From Pseudomaricurvus sp050633365 (GTDB lineage: Bacteria > Pseudomonadota > Gammaproteobacteria > Pseudomonadales > Cellvibrionaceae): 64,000 nt of DNA. Where the stretch lies: positions 118,018 to 182,017 of the forward strand of contig JBOEGJ010000029.1 of the NCBI GenBank assembly GCA_050633365.1. The letters run 5' to 3'. Position numbers and translations under genes: made by a program. Under the pieces are notes generated by a model. The model was given only the letters and a program-made list of their open reading frames with translations. It ran no database searches and was not told where the DNA came from. Below are positions 16,656 to 25,784 of the stretch, piece by piece; within the stretch, counting starts at the first letter, position 1; every line of letters starts with the position of its first letter.

Positions 16656-17960
16656 ATGACGCAAAAACCGATTTCCAATCAAGAGCTGGAGCTGATGCAG
16701 CAACTCGACGACCGAGAGGCCGCCATGCTCGAGCGCACGGTTGAGCTGTGTAATATCAATTCGGGCAGTTATAACGCCGAAGGTATTCAGCAAGTTCAAC
16801 AAGTGTTCCAGTCGCTGTTCTCTGATATTTCAGATTCTTATGAAGAGCGCGTTTTAGAGCCGATCAAAAAGATCAACAATCAAGGAGCTGCGGAGTTCTT
16901 TCAGCCGTCGGTGATGCAGATCTTTCGCGCTCGCCCGCAAGCGCCGTTACAAATATTATGTACCGGTCATACCGATACCGTATTTCCTCTAGGCAGCGAT
17001 TTTGATCACTGTTGGGTTGACGGCAATCACCTGCGAGGCCCAGGTACTGCCGACATGAAGGGCGGCTTGGTGACTTTATACGAGGCGCTGCGCGCGCTAG
17101 AAAACTCTCCCTACAAAGATCAGTTTGGTTTTACGGTTGCGCTTTCTCCGGATGAGGAGATTGGTTCACCCAGCTCGGCCCCTGAGCTGATGAAATTGGC
17201 CAAACAAGCGGATTTTGGTTTGACCTATGAGCCCGCCTTGGCCGACGGCACCCTAGCCGGGGCTCGCAAAGGCAGCGGCAATTTTGCCATTACCGCGAGC
17301 GGGCTAAGTACTCACGCCGGTCGCGACTACTTTTCAGGTCGCAATGCGGTTGTCGCCATGGCAAAGGTGGCGGTGGCCTTGAGTGAGTTGAGTGACAAAA
17401 CATCTGGCATTACCGTCAATATTGGCGAGCTTGTGGGCGGCGGACCGGTGAATATCGTTCCCGATAATTGCGTCTGCCGATTTAATGTTCGAGTGAGCGA
17501 AACTGAACAGCAGCAGCAAGTGCTCGATGCCATTGATGATGTTCTCAAGCAAGTAACCGATAGCAGTGGTTGCCAACTCGAACTGCACGGCCACTTCAAT
17601 CGCCCGCCTAAACCGATGACCGACGAGCAGCAATCAATGTTTGAACTGCTGAAAAATTGCGGCGGAAAACTCGGCATGGATGTGCAGTGGAAAGCCACCG
17701 GCGGTTGCTGTGAGGGCAATAATCTTGCCGCTGCCGGTTTACTCAACATTGATACGCTTGGCGTTCGCGGCGCTCACATCCACAGCCATGATGAATACGC
17801 TTGTATTGATAGCTTTGTTGAAAGAGCTCAGCTATCGGCATTGTTTATTACGCAGTTGATTGATTTCAAAAAATCTCAGTCTGATTTGAACGCGTCTCAA
17901 ACATTCACTGAAAGCGCCATCTCAAACACAACCCAAGTCGTCAATGAAGATCGGAGTTGA
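16656..17960 (+). CDS. M20 family hydrolase, carboxypeptidase G2-like (candidate succinylglutamate hydrolase)
   Basis: 434 residues, M20 zinc hydrolase. The metal and catalytic residues are visible: H and D in CTGHTDTVFP, D in GPGTADMKGG, the E-E pair in LSPDEEIGSPSS, the ligand E in GLTYEPAL, and the C-terminal H in RGAHIHSHDEY. The dimerisation insert contains ASGLSTHAGRDYFSGRNA. The pattern is closest to carboxypeptidase G2-type enzymes, which cleave N-acyl-glutamates. It is the first gene of an operon with astA, astD and astB, and no M14-type astE is present. I infer that it releases succinate from N-succinylglutamate, the last AST step. An ATG at 16614 without a ribosome site is the alternative start. 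Confidence 0.85.
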   Translation: MTQKPISNQELELMQQLDDREAAMLERTVELCNINSGSYNAEGIQQVQQVFQSLFSDISDSYEERVLEPIKKINNQGAAEFFQPSVMQIFRARPQAPLQILCTGHTDTVFPLGSDFDHCWVDGNHLRGPGTADMKGGLVTLYEALRALENSPYKDQFGFTVALSPDEEIGSPSSAPELMKLAKQADFGLTYEPALADGTLAGARKGSGNFAITASGLSTHAGRDYFSGRNAVVAMAKVAVALSELSDKTSGITVNIGELVGGGPVNIVPDNCVCRFNVRVSETEQQQQVLDAIDDVLKQVTDSSGCQLELHGHFNRPPKPMTDEQQSMFELLKNCGGKLGMDVQWKATGGCCEGNNLAAAGLLNIDTLGVRGAHIHSHDEYACIDSFVERAQLSALFITQLIDFKKSQSDLNASQTFTESAISNTTQVVNEDRS

Positions 17961-17962
17961 TC

Positions 17963-18970
17963 ATGTTGGTAATTAGACCTGTTGAAAAGAAAGATCTAAA
18001 CGATCTTCTAAATCTCGCCAAAAAAGCGGGAAAAGGTATGACTTCACTGCCCCCCTGCCCTGAGTCACTCAGCAAGAGCATTCAGGCCTCGATCGACAGT
18101 TTCGCGAGAACACAATTGCATCCCGATGACTATTTCTTGTTGGTGATGGAAGATCTCGATAAACAGAAAGTCGTGGGTACGGCGGGTGTCTATTCACAAA
18201 CTGGCGCGCGGCAAGCGTTTTATGCCTATCGATTGATGTCGCTTACGCATTATTCACACTCTCTGGATAAACAAACCCGCAGTGAAACTTTGCACTTAAC
18301 CAATGATTACACCGATTGTTCGGAAGTGGGCACTCTGTTTCTCGATCCTGACTATCGTGGCAATGGGCACTGGTTGTCCAAGGCGCGCTATTTATTGATG
18401 GGGCAATTCCAAGAGCGTTTTCAGTCTCACGTGATTGCAGAATTGCGCGGATGGGTCGACGACCATGAGCAAAGTCCATTTTGGAATGCCATTGGCCAGA
18501 ACTTTTTCGATATGGATTTTGATACTGCCGATAAACTCTGCGGCACGGGTTCCAATCAGTTTATTACCGAGCTAATGCCCAAGCACCCGATTTACACCTC
18601 AATGTTACCGCCCGAAGCCAGAGAGGTGATTGGAAAACCTAACTCTGCAGGCCTCCGGGCCATGGAGTTGTTGGAAGAAGAAGGCTTTGTTTATGACAAG
18701 GTTGTCGACATCTTTGACGGTGGCCCGTTATTAAAAGCAAAAATTTCGTCGCTGCGAAGTGTTCGTCGAATTGATCAAGGCATGGCCAAGCGCAGTGTAG
18801 AGAAAATTCTAACCGAACCTACTCTCGTCGCAACGTCTTCACTTCAAGATTTTCGCGTGGTGTTTACACGAGTGGCGCGCAGCGGCGATGGCAGCGTGAA
18901 ACTGAAAGCTGACGATCTTGAGGCTTTGTGTGCTAGCGAAGGCACGCTGCTACGATTTATTCAACGATAG
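17963..18970 (+). CDS. astA: Arginine N-succinyltransferase
   Basis: 335 residues; E. coli AstA has 344. It transfers succinyl from succinyl-CoA to the alpha-amino group of arginine, the first step of the AST pathway. Family signs are MLVIRPVEKKDL at the N-terminus, EVGTLFLDPDYRGNGHW (the acyl-CoA-binding GNAT-like segment), LSKARYLLMGQF, and ELRGWVDDHEQSPFWNAIG. The start overlaps closely with the end of the M20 gene (2 nt gap) and has GGAG 7 nt upstream. astD follows after 9 nt, so it is one operon. Some members act on ornithine as well; specificity is not readable. Confidence 0.92.
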   Translation: MLVIRPVEKKDLNDLLNLAKKAGKGMTSLPPCPESLSKSIQASIDSFARTQLHPDDYFLLVMEDLDKQKVVGTAGVYSQTGARQAFYAYRLMSLTHYSHSLDKQTRSETLHLTNDYTDCSEVGTLFLDPDYRGNGHWLSKARYLLMGQFQERFQSHVIAELRGWVDDHEQSPFWNAIGQNFFDMDFDTADKLCGTGSNQFITELMPKHPIYTSMLPPEAREVIGKPNSAGLRAMELLEEEGFVYDKVVDIFDGGPLLKAKISSLRSVRRIDQGMAKRSVEKILTEPTLVATSSLQDFRVVFTRVARSGDGSVKLKADDLEALCASEGTLLRFIQR

Positions 18971-18979
18971 GCCAATCTT

Positions 18980-20431
18980 ATGAACAGCGTTTGTATCAAT
19001 AATCAATGGTTGGCGGGCTACGGTGAGGCACTGGCGTCAATCAATCCGAGTAATAATGAGTCAGTCTGGGAAAAAAACAGCGCCAGTGAAACGCAAGTAT
19101 CACAAGCGGTGAATGCGGCGAAGAACGCGCAGCAAGGCTGGGCGTTAACGCCACTCTCGAAAAGAATAGAAATTGCTGAACGCTTTGCCGAGTTATTGAA
19201 GGCTAACAGTGATGATTTAGCGCTTAGGATCTCGTTAGAAACCGGAAAGCCCGATTGGGAAGCCGCCACAGAAGTGGGCGCCATGGCGAACAAAGTCGCC
19301 ATCAGTGTTCGCGCTCAACAACAGCGAACCGGGGATTGGCAAAAAGATCACTTACAGTTGCAACATCGCGCGCACGGTGTGATGGCGGTGTTTGGGCCTT
19401 ATAATTTTCCCGGGCATTTGCCCAATGGTCATATCGTACCTGCATTATTGGCCGGCAATACCGTGGTGTTTAAACCCAGCGAACAAACACCGATGGTGGC
19501 GGAAAAAACCGTCGAGTTATGGATAGAAGCGGGCTTGCCAGCAGGCGTTTTGAATTTGGTGCAAGGCGATAAGATTATTGGTGCGGCGCTCAGCGAAGCT
19601 GATATTGACGGCCTTCTCTTTACCGGTTCATCCCATGTAGGAAAATTACTGCATCGCAACATGGCCGAGCGGCCAGAAGTGATGCTGGCGTTGGAGATGG
19701 GCGGCAACAATCCTCTCATCGTTGATGACAATGTTTCACTGGACGCCGCAGTGAAACTTATTGTTCAAAGCGCCTATCTCAGTGCCGGTCAACGCTGTAC
19801 CTGCGCGCGACGGTTGATAGTGGTGGGCGATGATAACGCCGAAAATCTAATTGCCGCATTAACGAAAACTATCGATCGTGTGATCGTCGGCGCTCATAAC
19901 CATCAACCGGAACCGTTTATGGGGCCGGTCATTAACCGCGCGACCGCGACATCGCTATTGAATTTTGAAACTCAGTTGCGTGACCAAGGCGCGACAGTTT
20001 TACGTTCAATGATCCCAGACAACCCCGGCAGTAATTTACTCAAGCCGGGATTGATCGATGTTACCGGGTTAGAGAATTCGAACGATGAAGAGTGGTTCGG
20101 CCCGCTATTGCAATTGCAGCGTGTGGCTTCTTTCGAGGCGGCGATAGAAGAGGCGAACAACACCCGTTTTGGCTTAGCCGCTGGGCTTATAAGCGACGAT
20201 CAACAACACCAACAAACGTTTTTGGCGTTGATAAAAGCCGGCGTGGTGAGCCTCAATCAGCCTACCGCTGGTGCATCCAGCGAGATGCCGTTTGGCGGTG
20301 TCGGCGCCAGTGGTAATCACCGCCCCAGCGCTTTCTATGCCGCTGACTACTGCGCTTGGCCGCAGGCACAAAGTCAGGGCGTCAATACTCAAGAGCAAAC
20401 ACAGCCGCTAGCGCGAGGAATTCGTTCATGA
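18980..20431 (+). CDS. astD: Succinylglutamate-semialdehyde dehydrogenase
   Basis: 483 residues of the aldehyde dehydrogenase superfamily. It oxidises N-succinylglutamate 5-semialdehyde to N-succinylglutamate with NAD+. Catalytic Cys is in SAGQRCTCARR (about 273) and the general base Glu in LALEMGGNNPL (about 239). The NAD site includes FTGSSHVGKLLHR, and GVMAVFGPYNFPGHLPNGHI is characteristic of AstD. It is translationally coupled to astB by a 4-bp ATGA overlap at 20428-20431. Third gene of the AST operon. Confidence 0.93.
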   Translation: MNSVCINNQWLAGYGEALASINPSNNESVWEKNSASETQVSQAVNAAKNAQQGWALTPLSKRIEIAERFAELLKANSDDLALRISLETGKPDWEAATEVGAMANKVAISVRAQQQRTGDWQKDHLQLQHRAHGVMAVFGPYNFPGHLPNGHIVPALLAGNTVVFKPSEQTPMVAEKTVELWIEAGLPAGVLNLVQGDKIIGAALSEADIDGLLFTGSSHVGKLLHRNMAERPEVMLALEMGGNNPLIVDDNVSLDAAVKLIVQSAYLSAGQRCTCARRLIVVGDDNAENLIAALTKTIDRVIVGAHNHQPEPFMGPVINRATATSLLNFETQLRDQGATVLRSMIPDNPGSNLLKPGLIDVTGLENSNDEEWFGPLLQLQRVASFEAAIEEANNTRFGLAAGLISDDQQHQQTFLALIKAGVVSLNQPTAGASSEMPFGGVGASGNHRPSAFYAADYCAWPQAQSQGVNTQEQTQPLARGIRS

Positions 20432-21768
20432 AGGCCTTTGAAGTAAATTTCGACGGATTGATTGGTCCCAATCACAACTACAGTGGTTTAGCCTTTGGCA
20501 ATTTGGCCTCATCGCGAAATGCAAAGAATGCTTCAAGCCCAAAACTTGCCGCTTTGCAGGGGCTCGAAAAAATGCGCACTCTGCATAAGTTGGGCTACCG
20601 TCAAGGTTTTCTGTTGCCGCAACTGCGACCGGATATTGAAATTTTGCGTCGGCTAGGATTCAGCGGTGGCGATCGCTCGATTATCGCGAAGGTTGCTCGG
20701 CAAGCGCCGCAATTATTGTCGATGGTCTATTCAGCGTCGAGCATGTGGGCGGCCAATGCTGCGACAGTCACCCCCTCGGCCGACAGTCACGATGGCAAGG
20801 TGCACTTTACGCCAGCGAATCTTGTGACCACCGCCCATCGGGCTATTGAACACCCTCAAACTCAGCAGTGTTTGGAAACCATCTTTAATAACCCACAACA
20901 CTTTTCGGTGCATCCAGCGTTGATTTCGCAAGAACGCTTTGCCGACGAAGGTGCGGCTAATCATACCCGCCTTGCCGACAGCTACGATCAAAAAGGGGTG
21001 GGATTGTTTGTTTACGGTCGCGATCGTCACACGGACTTAAGTGCATTGAAGTTCCCCGCTCGTCAAACCTTAGAGGCCAGTCAAGCGGTTGCGCGTCAAC
21101 ACGGTATTGGTGATGAAGCCGTGTATCTTCAACAGAGCGTCGAAGCGATTAATACCGGCGCCTTTCACAACGACGTGGTGGCAGTAGGTAACGGGCCGGT
21201 GCTGTTTTTTCATCAGCAGGCGTTCGAGGAAAATTCACAACGCGAGGCGTTTTCGCAGCTGTCCGATCGACTTAGTTTTCAACCCGTCTGTGTCCCGGCT
21301 GATAAAGTCTCTCTGCAGGACGCGATCACCAGCTACCTATTCAATAGCCAATTATTAGCCGGTGGTGATGGAGATTTTACGCGTATGCGTTTGGTTGCCC
21401 CCACCGAATGCCGCGACAATCCAGCCGTGAACATCTATCTGGCACAATTGGTTGAAGACCAACAGCAACCCATTCGTGACGTGGAATTTGTCGACGTTCG
21501 TCAAAGCATGAGCAACGGTGGTGGCCCCGCATGTCTGCGTTTACGAGTGGCGCTAACCCAGGCAGAAGTAGCAGCGGTCAATCCCACGTTTATGCTGAAC
21601 GATCATTCCATCGATCAGTTGCAGGCTTGGGTCAATAAGCACTATCGCGATACTTTGTTGCCTGACGATCTTAAAGACCCTGATTTTCTCAACGAGTGTT
21701 ACACCGCCTTTGACGAGTTAACTCAGCTATTGGCATTGGGAAGTTACTACGGTTTTCAGCGAGGTTAG
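20428..21768 (+). CDS. astB: N-succinylarginine dihydrolase
   Basis: 446 residues, against 447 in E. coli. It hydrolyses N-succinylarginine to N-succinylornithine, CO2 and two ammonia, in the amidinotransferase (guanidino-modifying) fold. The catalytic triad is visible: Glu in FADEGAANHTR (about 174), His in GAFHNDVVAVGN (about 247), and Cys in GGGPACLRLRV (about 368). The N-terminus KAFEVNFDGLIGPNHNYSG is diagnostic. A longer frame starting at 20356 runs inside astD and is not the start. The ATG overlaps the astD stop. An intrinsic terminator follows at 21806. Confidence 0.95.
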   Translation: MKAFEVNFDGLIGPNHNYSGLAFGNLASSRNAKNASSPKLAALQGLEKMRTLHKLGYRQGFLLPQLRPDIEILRRLGFSGGDRSIIAKVARQAPQLLSMVYSASSMWAANAATVTPSADSHDGKVHFTPANLVTTAHRAIEHPQTQQCLETIFNNPQHFSVHPALISQERFADEGAANHTRLADSYDQKGVGLFVYGRDRHTDLSALKFPARQTLEASQAVARQHGIGDEAVYLQQSVEAINTGAFHNDVVAVGNGPVLFFHQQAFEENSQREAFSQLSDRLSFQPVCVPADKVSLQDAITSYLFNSQLLAGGDGDFTRMRLVAPTECRDNPAVNIYLAQLVEDQQQPIRDVEFVDVRQSMSNGGGPACLRLRVALTQAEVAAVNPTFMLNDHSIDQLQAWVNKHYRDTLLPDDLKDPDFLNECYTAFDELTQLLALGSYYGFQRG

Positions 21769-21805
21769 ACGTTGAATGAACGACAACAATAAACTCTTAC
21801 AACGA

Positions 21806-21842
21806 CCTGCGATCTCGAGATGACGATGATCGTAGGTTTTTC
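21806..21842 (+). terminator. Terminator of the AST operon
   Basis: CCTGCGATC pairs with GATCGTAGG (one G-T pair) around a 13-nt loop, followed by TTTTT. It starts 37 nt after the astB stop and ahead of the aspartase gene. Confidence 0.75.
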
Positions 21843-21870
21843 TTGTGACTATCAATAACGGATTATTATC

Positions 21871-23250
21871 ATGAGCGTACGTACAGAAACTGATTCTTTA
21901 GGCAGCAAAGAAATCCCTGTTTCTTGTTATTACGGAATTCAAACCCAGCGGGCGGTAGAGAATTTCTCCATTACTGACATTCCCCTAAGCATCGATCCAG
22001 AAATGGTGGTTGCTCTAGCCATGGTCAAAAAGGCCTGCGCGCTGACCAATTGCGATCTTGGGGTTTTGACTCAAGTGAAAGCTCAGGGAATCGCGGCGGC
22101 CTGCGACGAAATTATTGGTGGCCAGTGGCACGGTGAGTTTGTCGTCGATGTTATTCAAGGCGGTGCAGGCACCTCGGCCAATATGAACGCCAACGAGGTG
22201 ATTGCCAACCGAGCACTGGAATTGATGGGATTTGAAAAAGGTCAGTATCAACACCTTCATCCCAACAATGATGTTAACTGCTCGCAATCCACCAACGATG
22301 TGTATCCCACGGCGTTACGTTTAGCGCTGTTTCACAAAAGTCGTGATCTCGTTACAGCCATTGAGCAACTCAAGAAGGGCTTCGAAGGCAGAGCCAACGC
22401 ATTTAAAGACGTGCATAAAATCGGCCGCACACAAATGCAAGATGCTGTGCCTATGACTTTAGGGATGGAGTTCGGCGCCTTTGCCACGGCGATTGGTGAA
22501 GACATTCATCAAATCGAACAAACCACCAACTTGTTGCTAGACATCAACCTTGGGGCCACGGCGATTGGCACGGGCATTAATACGCCCGAGGGCTACTGTG
22601 AAAAAGTTATCGAAAATTTGCACGAAGTCTCCGGCACGCCGGTGCGTTTGGCGGAGAACTTAGTTGAGGCAACTTGGGACACCGGAGATTTCGTGCAACT
22701 GTCTGGCATGCTTAAGCGCTACGCCACCAAGATCTCGAAAATTTGTAACGACTTAAGATTGCTCTCGTCGGGGCCTTTGTGTGGACTGGGTGAAATAAAC
22801 TTACCCAAAATGCAGCCGGGCTCTTCGATCATGCCGGGTAAGGTCAATCCGGTGATCCCCGAAGTGATGAATCAAATTGCTTACGATGTGATTGGCAAAG
22901 ATGTGACCGTCTCCATGGCGTCGGAATCGGGGCAGTTGCAGCTCAATGCGTTTGAACCGGTAATTGCCAACTGTTTGTTTTTGTCGCTGGCGATGTTAAC
23001 CCGTGGTAGTCGAATCTTGTGCGATAAATGCGTTGAAGGCATTACTGCCAATGGCGATAAGTGCAAAGAGTTTCTCAACAGCTCAGTGGGCATTGTGACC
23101 GCACTCAATCCGATCTTGGGCTATGAAGTCACCTCGGCTTTGGCGCAACAGGCGGTGGCCGAGGGAAAATCAATTAAAACTCTTCTTGTGGAAAAACAGT
23201 TGTTACCCGTCGAAGATATAGACCGGTTGTTACAACAAGCAATTGGTTGA
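21871..23250 (+). CDS. aspA: Aspartate ammonia-lyase
   Basis: 459 residues of the fumarase/aspartase superfamily. It deaminates aspartate reversibly to fumarate and ammonia. The active-site loop GSSIMPGKVNPV is intact. RTETDSLGSKEIPVSCYYG, GGAGTSANMNANEV and NDVYPTALRLAL match aspartase rather than class II fumarase. It lies just past the AST operon terminator on the same strand, so it has its own control but sits in the same amino acid catabolic neighbourhood. Together they feed glutamate, succinate and fumarate to the TCA cycle. The ribosome site is weak (GGAT). No terminator is evident downstream. Confidence 0.92.
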   Translation: MSVRTETDSLGSKEIPVSCYYGIQTQRAVENFSITDIPLSIDPEMVVALAMVKKACALTNCDLGVLTQVKAQGIAAACDEIIGGQWHGEFVVDVIQGGAGTSANMNANEVIANRALELMGFEKGQYQHLHPNNDVNCSQSTNDVYPTALRLALFHKSRDLVTAIEQLKKGFEGRANAFKDVHKIGRTQMQDAVPMTLGMEFGAFATAIGEDIHQIEQTTNLLLDINLGATAIGTGINTPEGYCEKVIENLHEVSGTPVRLAENLVEATWDTGDFVQLSGMLKRYATKISKICNDLRLLSSGPLCGLGEINLPKMQPGSSIMPGKVNPVIPEVMNQIAYDVIGKDVTVSMASESGQLQLNAFEPVIANCLFLSLAMLTRGSRILCDKCVEGITANGDKCKEFLNSSVGIVTALNPILGYEVTSALAQQAVAEGKSIKTLLVEKQLLPVEDIDRLLQQAIG

Positions 23251-23441
23251 TCTGTTCTCCCTGTCTGAGTTGCGGATTATTTGCTTCTCAGTCTCTCGGC
23301 GGGCTAATGCGCTGGAGGCTGACTGCCGATATCTCAACCCTTTTGCTCGATTTGAGCCGCTGCCCGCGGGTTCCTCCAAAACCGTGGGTAGCATTTATTT
23401 CTCCGTTTTCATTTCCGTTTTCATGCCTCTACAGGCGTAGA

Positions 23442-23954
23442 TTAGTCTCTTAGCAACTGGGTTTTGAGGGCGACAAATAGCCATTGAATCAATGCGAGTA
23501 ACAGCATCGCCAAGCCGAACAGATAGCCGCCAATCTTCAGTGGGCTGGTATAGGCTTTGATGTTTAGCAGATCCGCTGTGTTGGTTAGCACCAGTACCTG
23601 AATAACCCCCTCGGATAAATCCAATGGTAGGGCCGCGAGTGCGGGTATGGCTAAGTACTTTCCATACCTGGTAAAGGCTTTCAGAGTGACTCCGGTGAGC
23701 GTGGCGACTACCGCAAGAGGTAAGATCACGTCGATGGTTGTGGTGAACCATAAATGCCCGATGACTTGCGCCGAGGACAATTGCTCAATCAAGCTGCGCG
23801 CTTCAGCGGGATCCCAAATACCGTCGAGCAGTTCCAGTTGCCATCGAGACTTCATCCATTCGGAGATAAAAATCAACACCAGAGAGGTTAACAATAGAAT
23901 CGACAACAGGCCGGTTTTTGTGGTGAATTGGAGTTTATTGGTGAGCGTAGTCAT
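23442..23954 (-). CDS. Unknown inner-membrane protein, four helices
   Basis: 170 residues with four predicted membrane helices: about 14-32 (TGLLSILLLTSLVLIFISE), 72-92 (TTIDVILPLAVVATLTGVTL), 100-120, and 140-162 (GGYLFGLAMLLLALIQWLFV). A hydrophilic loop of about 35 residues follows helix 1. I do not recognise a family. The ATG has GGAAA 7 nt upstream. It is convergent with aspA and divergent from the FAD oxidase gene. Two short TCCGTTTTCAT repeats lie just past its stop (about 23402-23425). Confidence 0.65.
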   Translation of the reverse strand: MTTLTNKLQFTTKTGLLSILLLTSLVLIFISEWMKSRWQLELLDGIWDPAEARSLIEQLSSAQVIGHLWFTTTIDVILPLAVVATLTGVTLKAFTRYGKYLAIPALAALPLDLSEGVIQVLVLTNTADLLNIKAYTSPLKIGGYLFGLAMLLLALIQWLFVALKTQLLRD

Positions 23955-24289
23955 GGCTTTTCCGCGCAGTTGATCAACTGTTTATTGAGTGAGTGGAGAG
24001 TGTTTAATCTCATGAAAGCATCCTAGCGAACCTATTTGCCACCGACTTGCCAAAACGAGTCAGATCACGGCCATTTTGTGCCAAGCTAATGTTCAGCAAC
24101 GGCAAAGCCCAGCTGCTCTCATCGAATACTGGCTTTGACACAAAAAGACAATAAATAGACTCCGCCAGCCAATCCTACCCGTCTGGTGTTAGGTAGACTG
24201 GAGTTGTCATTAAGTGAGAGGTGTCGGTGCCGGCGATTGAGCTGCATTAAGGGTGACATCCGGTGTTCGCTAATCTTTGAGAGGCTTGA
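23955..24289. promoter_or_regulatory. Divergent gap before the Tat-exported oxidase
   Basis: 335 bp between divergent starts. It should carry both promoters. No convincing promoter boxes, operators or small reading frames are seen. Confidence 0.3.
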
Positions 24290-25627
24290 ATGAGTATATC
24301 GCGTCGAAAATTCCTACTGGGGACAAGTGCAGCGGCGATTGCCGCACCGGGCATTGCCAACTTGGCGGCGGGAAAGGCCGGCGTTGAAGTCGATGCGATT
24401 CGAGATCCCAGTTTGTGGAGCGATCAAGTGCCATCACTCGCCGCTCAACCTCAATATCAAGGCGATCGAGACGTCGATGTGGCCATCGTTGGAGGGGGTT
24501 ATACCGGGCTTTCCTGTGGGTATTATCTAAAACAGCTGCGCCCAGATTGGTCGGTGGTTGTATTGGATTCCCATACCATCGGCTCGGGGGCCAGTTCCAG
24601 AAACTCAGGGGCTATCTCTCCGCGGTATGTGGGTATCGATGATACTGAGATGCCCAAACGCGGCCTAGAGCGGCTCAAGCGCTTTATTGAAAAAGAGCAG
24701 ATCGATTGTGACTTCATGCCGGCCACCAATTTACGGGTTTTTGATTCCAAGTCTGAGGGTGATGCTGCGCGCTTGGCGTTGCAGCCCGGCGAGAAGTGGA
24801 TTGCTGGCGATGAACTGAGTGAGAGAATCAACAGCCCCTATTACTTGGGTGGCGGCGTCGAATCTCAGGGGAACTACAAGGTTCATCCGGCGAAGTTAGT
24901 GCTGGGTAAAGCCAAAGCGGCTTTAAACAGCGGTGTCGAGCTTTTCGAAGGTTCACCGGTGCTGGACGTGGTCCCGGGAAAACCCGCGCGATTAGTGACA
25001 CCCAAAGGAGAGCTTCGCGCGAAACAAGTTTGCATTGCCACCAATGCCTATACACCGCGCCTGGGTTACCTAAGCTCAAAAATGTTTCCCGTGCATCAAT
25101 ATACCTTTGCCACCCGCAAGCTATCGGCGGCAGAAATTGAAAGCTTGGGTTTGGATCGCTGGGATATTCGTTTTGAAGATGTGATGTTACCGGTGACTTT
25201 TCGCTTAATGCCATCGGGTCACTTTTTTGTGCGCATGGTGCTTGGCTACGCTAGTCACGATTCCGGAAACTGGAAAGACATTGAAGGCGCAAAGCGATTG
25301 GCGCAACGGGTGTTTGAGCAGCGTTACCCCAGTATTGCCAGTATTGGTTTGGTACACGGCTGGCACGGCGTGACCGGACACACCACATTGATGCAACCCA
25401 TTGCCGGTCCAATCGCAGATGGAAATATTCATGTCAGTGTTGCTTACAACGGTTTGGGTATCATGCCGAGCCATAACAACGGCTACCTAACGGCCTGCAA
25501 TATGGTTGGCGAGTCGGATCAAGATCTTCGTTTTCTTACGGGAGAAAAAGGTTTGGTGCCCTTCCCCGGAGATTTCTATCGCAGCCTGATGATAAAGCCG
25601 TTCATGAATGTAATGACTCCGGTATAA
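24290..25627 (+). CDS. Tat-exported FAD-dependent amine/amino acid oxidase
   Basis: 445 residues. The N-terminus SRRKFLLGTSAAAIAAPG is a twin-arginine signal, so the folded flavoprotein is likely exported to the periplasm. A glycine/D-amino acid oxidase (DAO) fold follows: the FAD dinucleotide site VAIVGGGYTGLSCGYYL (about 63-79), then GSGASSRNSGAISPRYVG, as in PuuB-type gamma-glutamylputrescine oxidases, and the C-terminal FAD segment VAYNGLGIMPSHNNGY. It would oxidise a primary or secondary amine to an aldehyde or imine plus ammonia and peroxide. A BASS-type transporter follows after 157 bp on the same strand. The substrate is unknown. The two other PuuB-like oxidases in this window lack the Tat signal. 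Confidence 0.88.
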   Translation: MSISRRKFLLGTSAAAIAAPGIANLAAGKAGVEVDAIRDPSLWSDQVPSLAAQPQYQGDRDVDVAIVGGGYTGLSCGYYLKQLRPDWSVVVLDSHTIGSGASSRNSGAISPRYVGIDDTEMPKRGLERLKRFIEKEQIDCDFMPATNLRVFDSKSEGDAARLALQPGEKWIAGDELSERINSPYYLGGGVESQGNYKVHPAKLVLGKAKAALNSGVELFEGSPVLDVVPGKPARLVTPKGELRAKQVCIATNAYTPRLGYLSSKMFPVHQYTFATRKLSAAEIESLGLDRWDIRFEDVMLPVTFRLMPSGHFFVRMVLGYASHDSGNWKDIEGAKRLAQRVFEQRYPSIASIGLVHGWHGVTGHTTLMQPIAGPIADGNIHVSVAYNGLGIMPSHNNGYLTACNMVGESDQDLRFLTGEKGLVPFPGDFYRSLMIKPFMNVMTPV

Positions 25628-25784
25628 GTCAACCAGAAAGCATTTTTAGTAAGGGACATCATCAACCGCGGCGCCTGTGATTCGCTAGTGAATGATGCTC
25701 TTATCGTCGATTACTCGCTGAACACTCTGTGGTGCTTAGCGAGCACTTTGATTGTCTCTTCGCAGTTATCTCGAGTTATTATCA

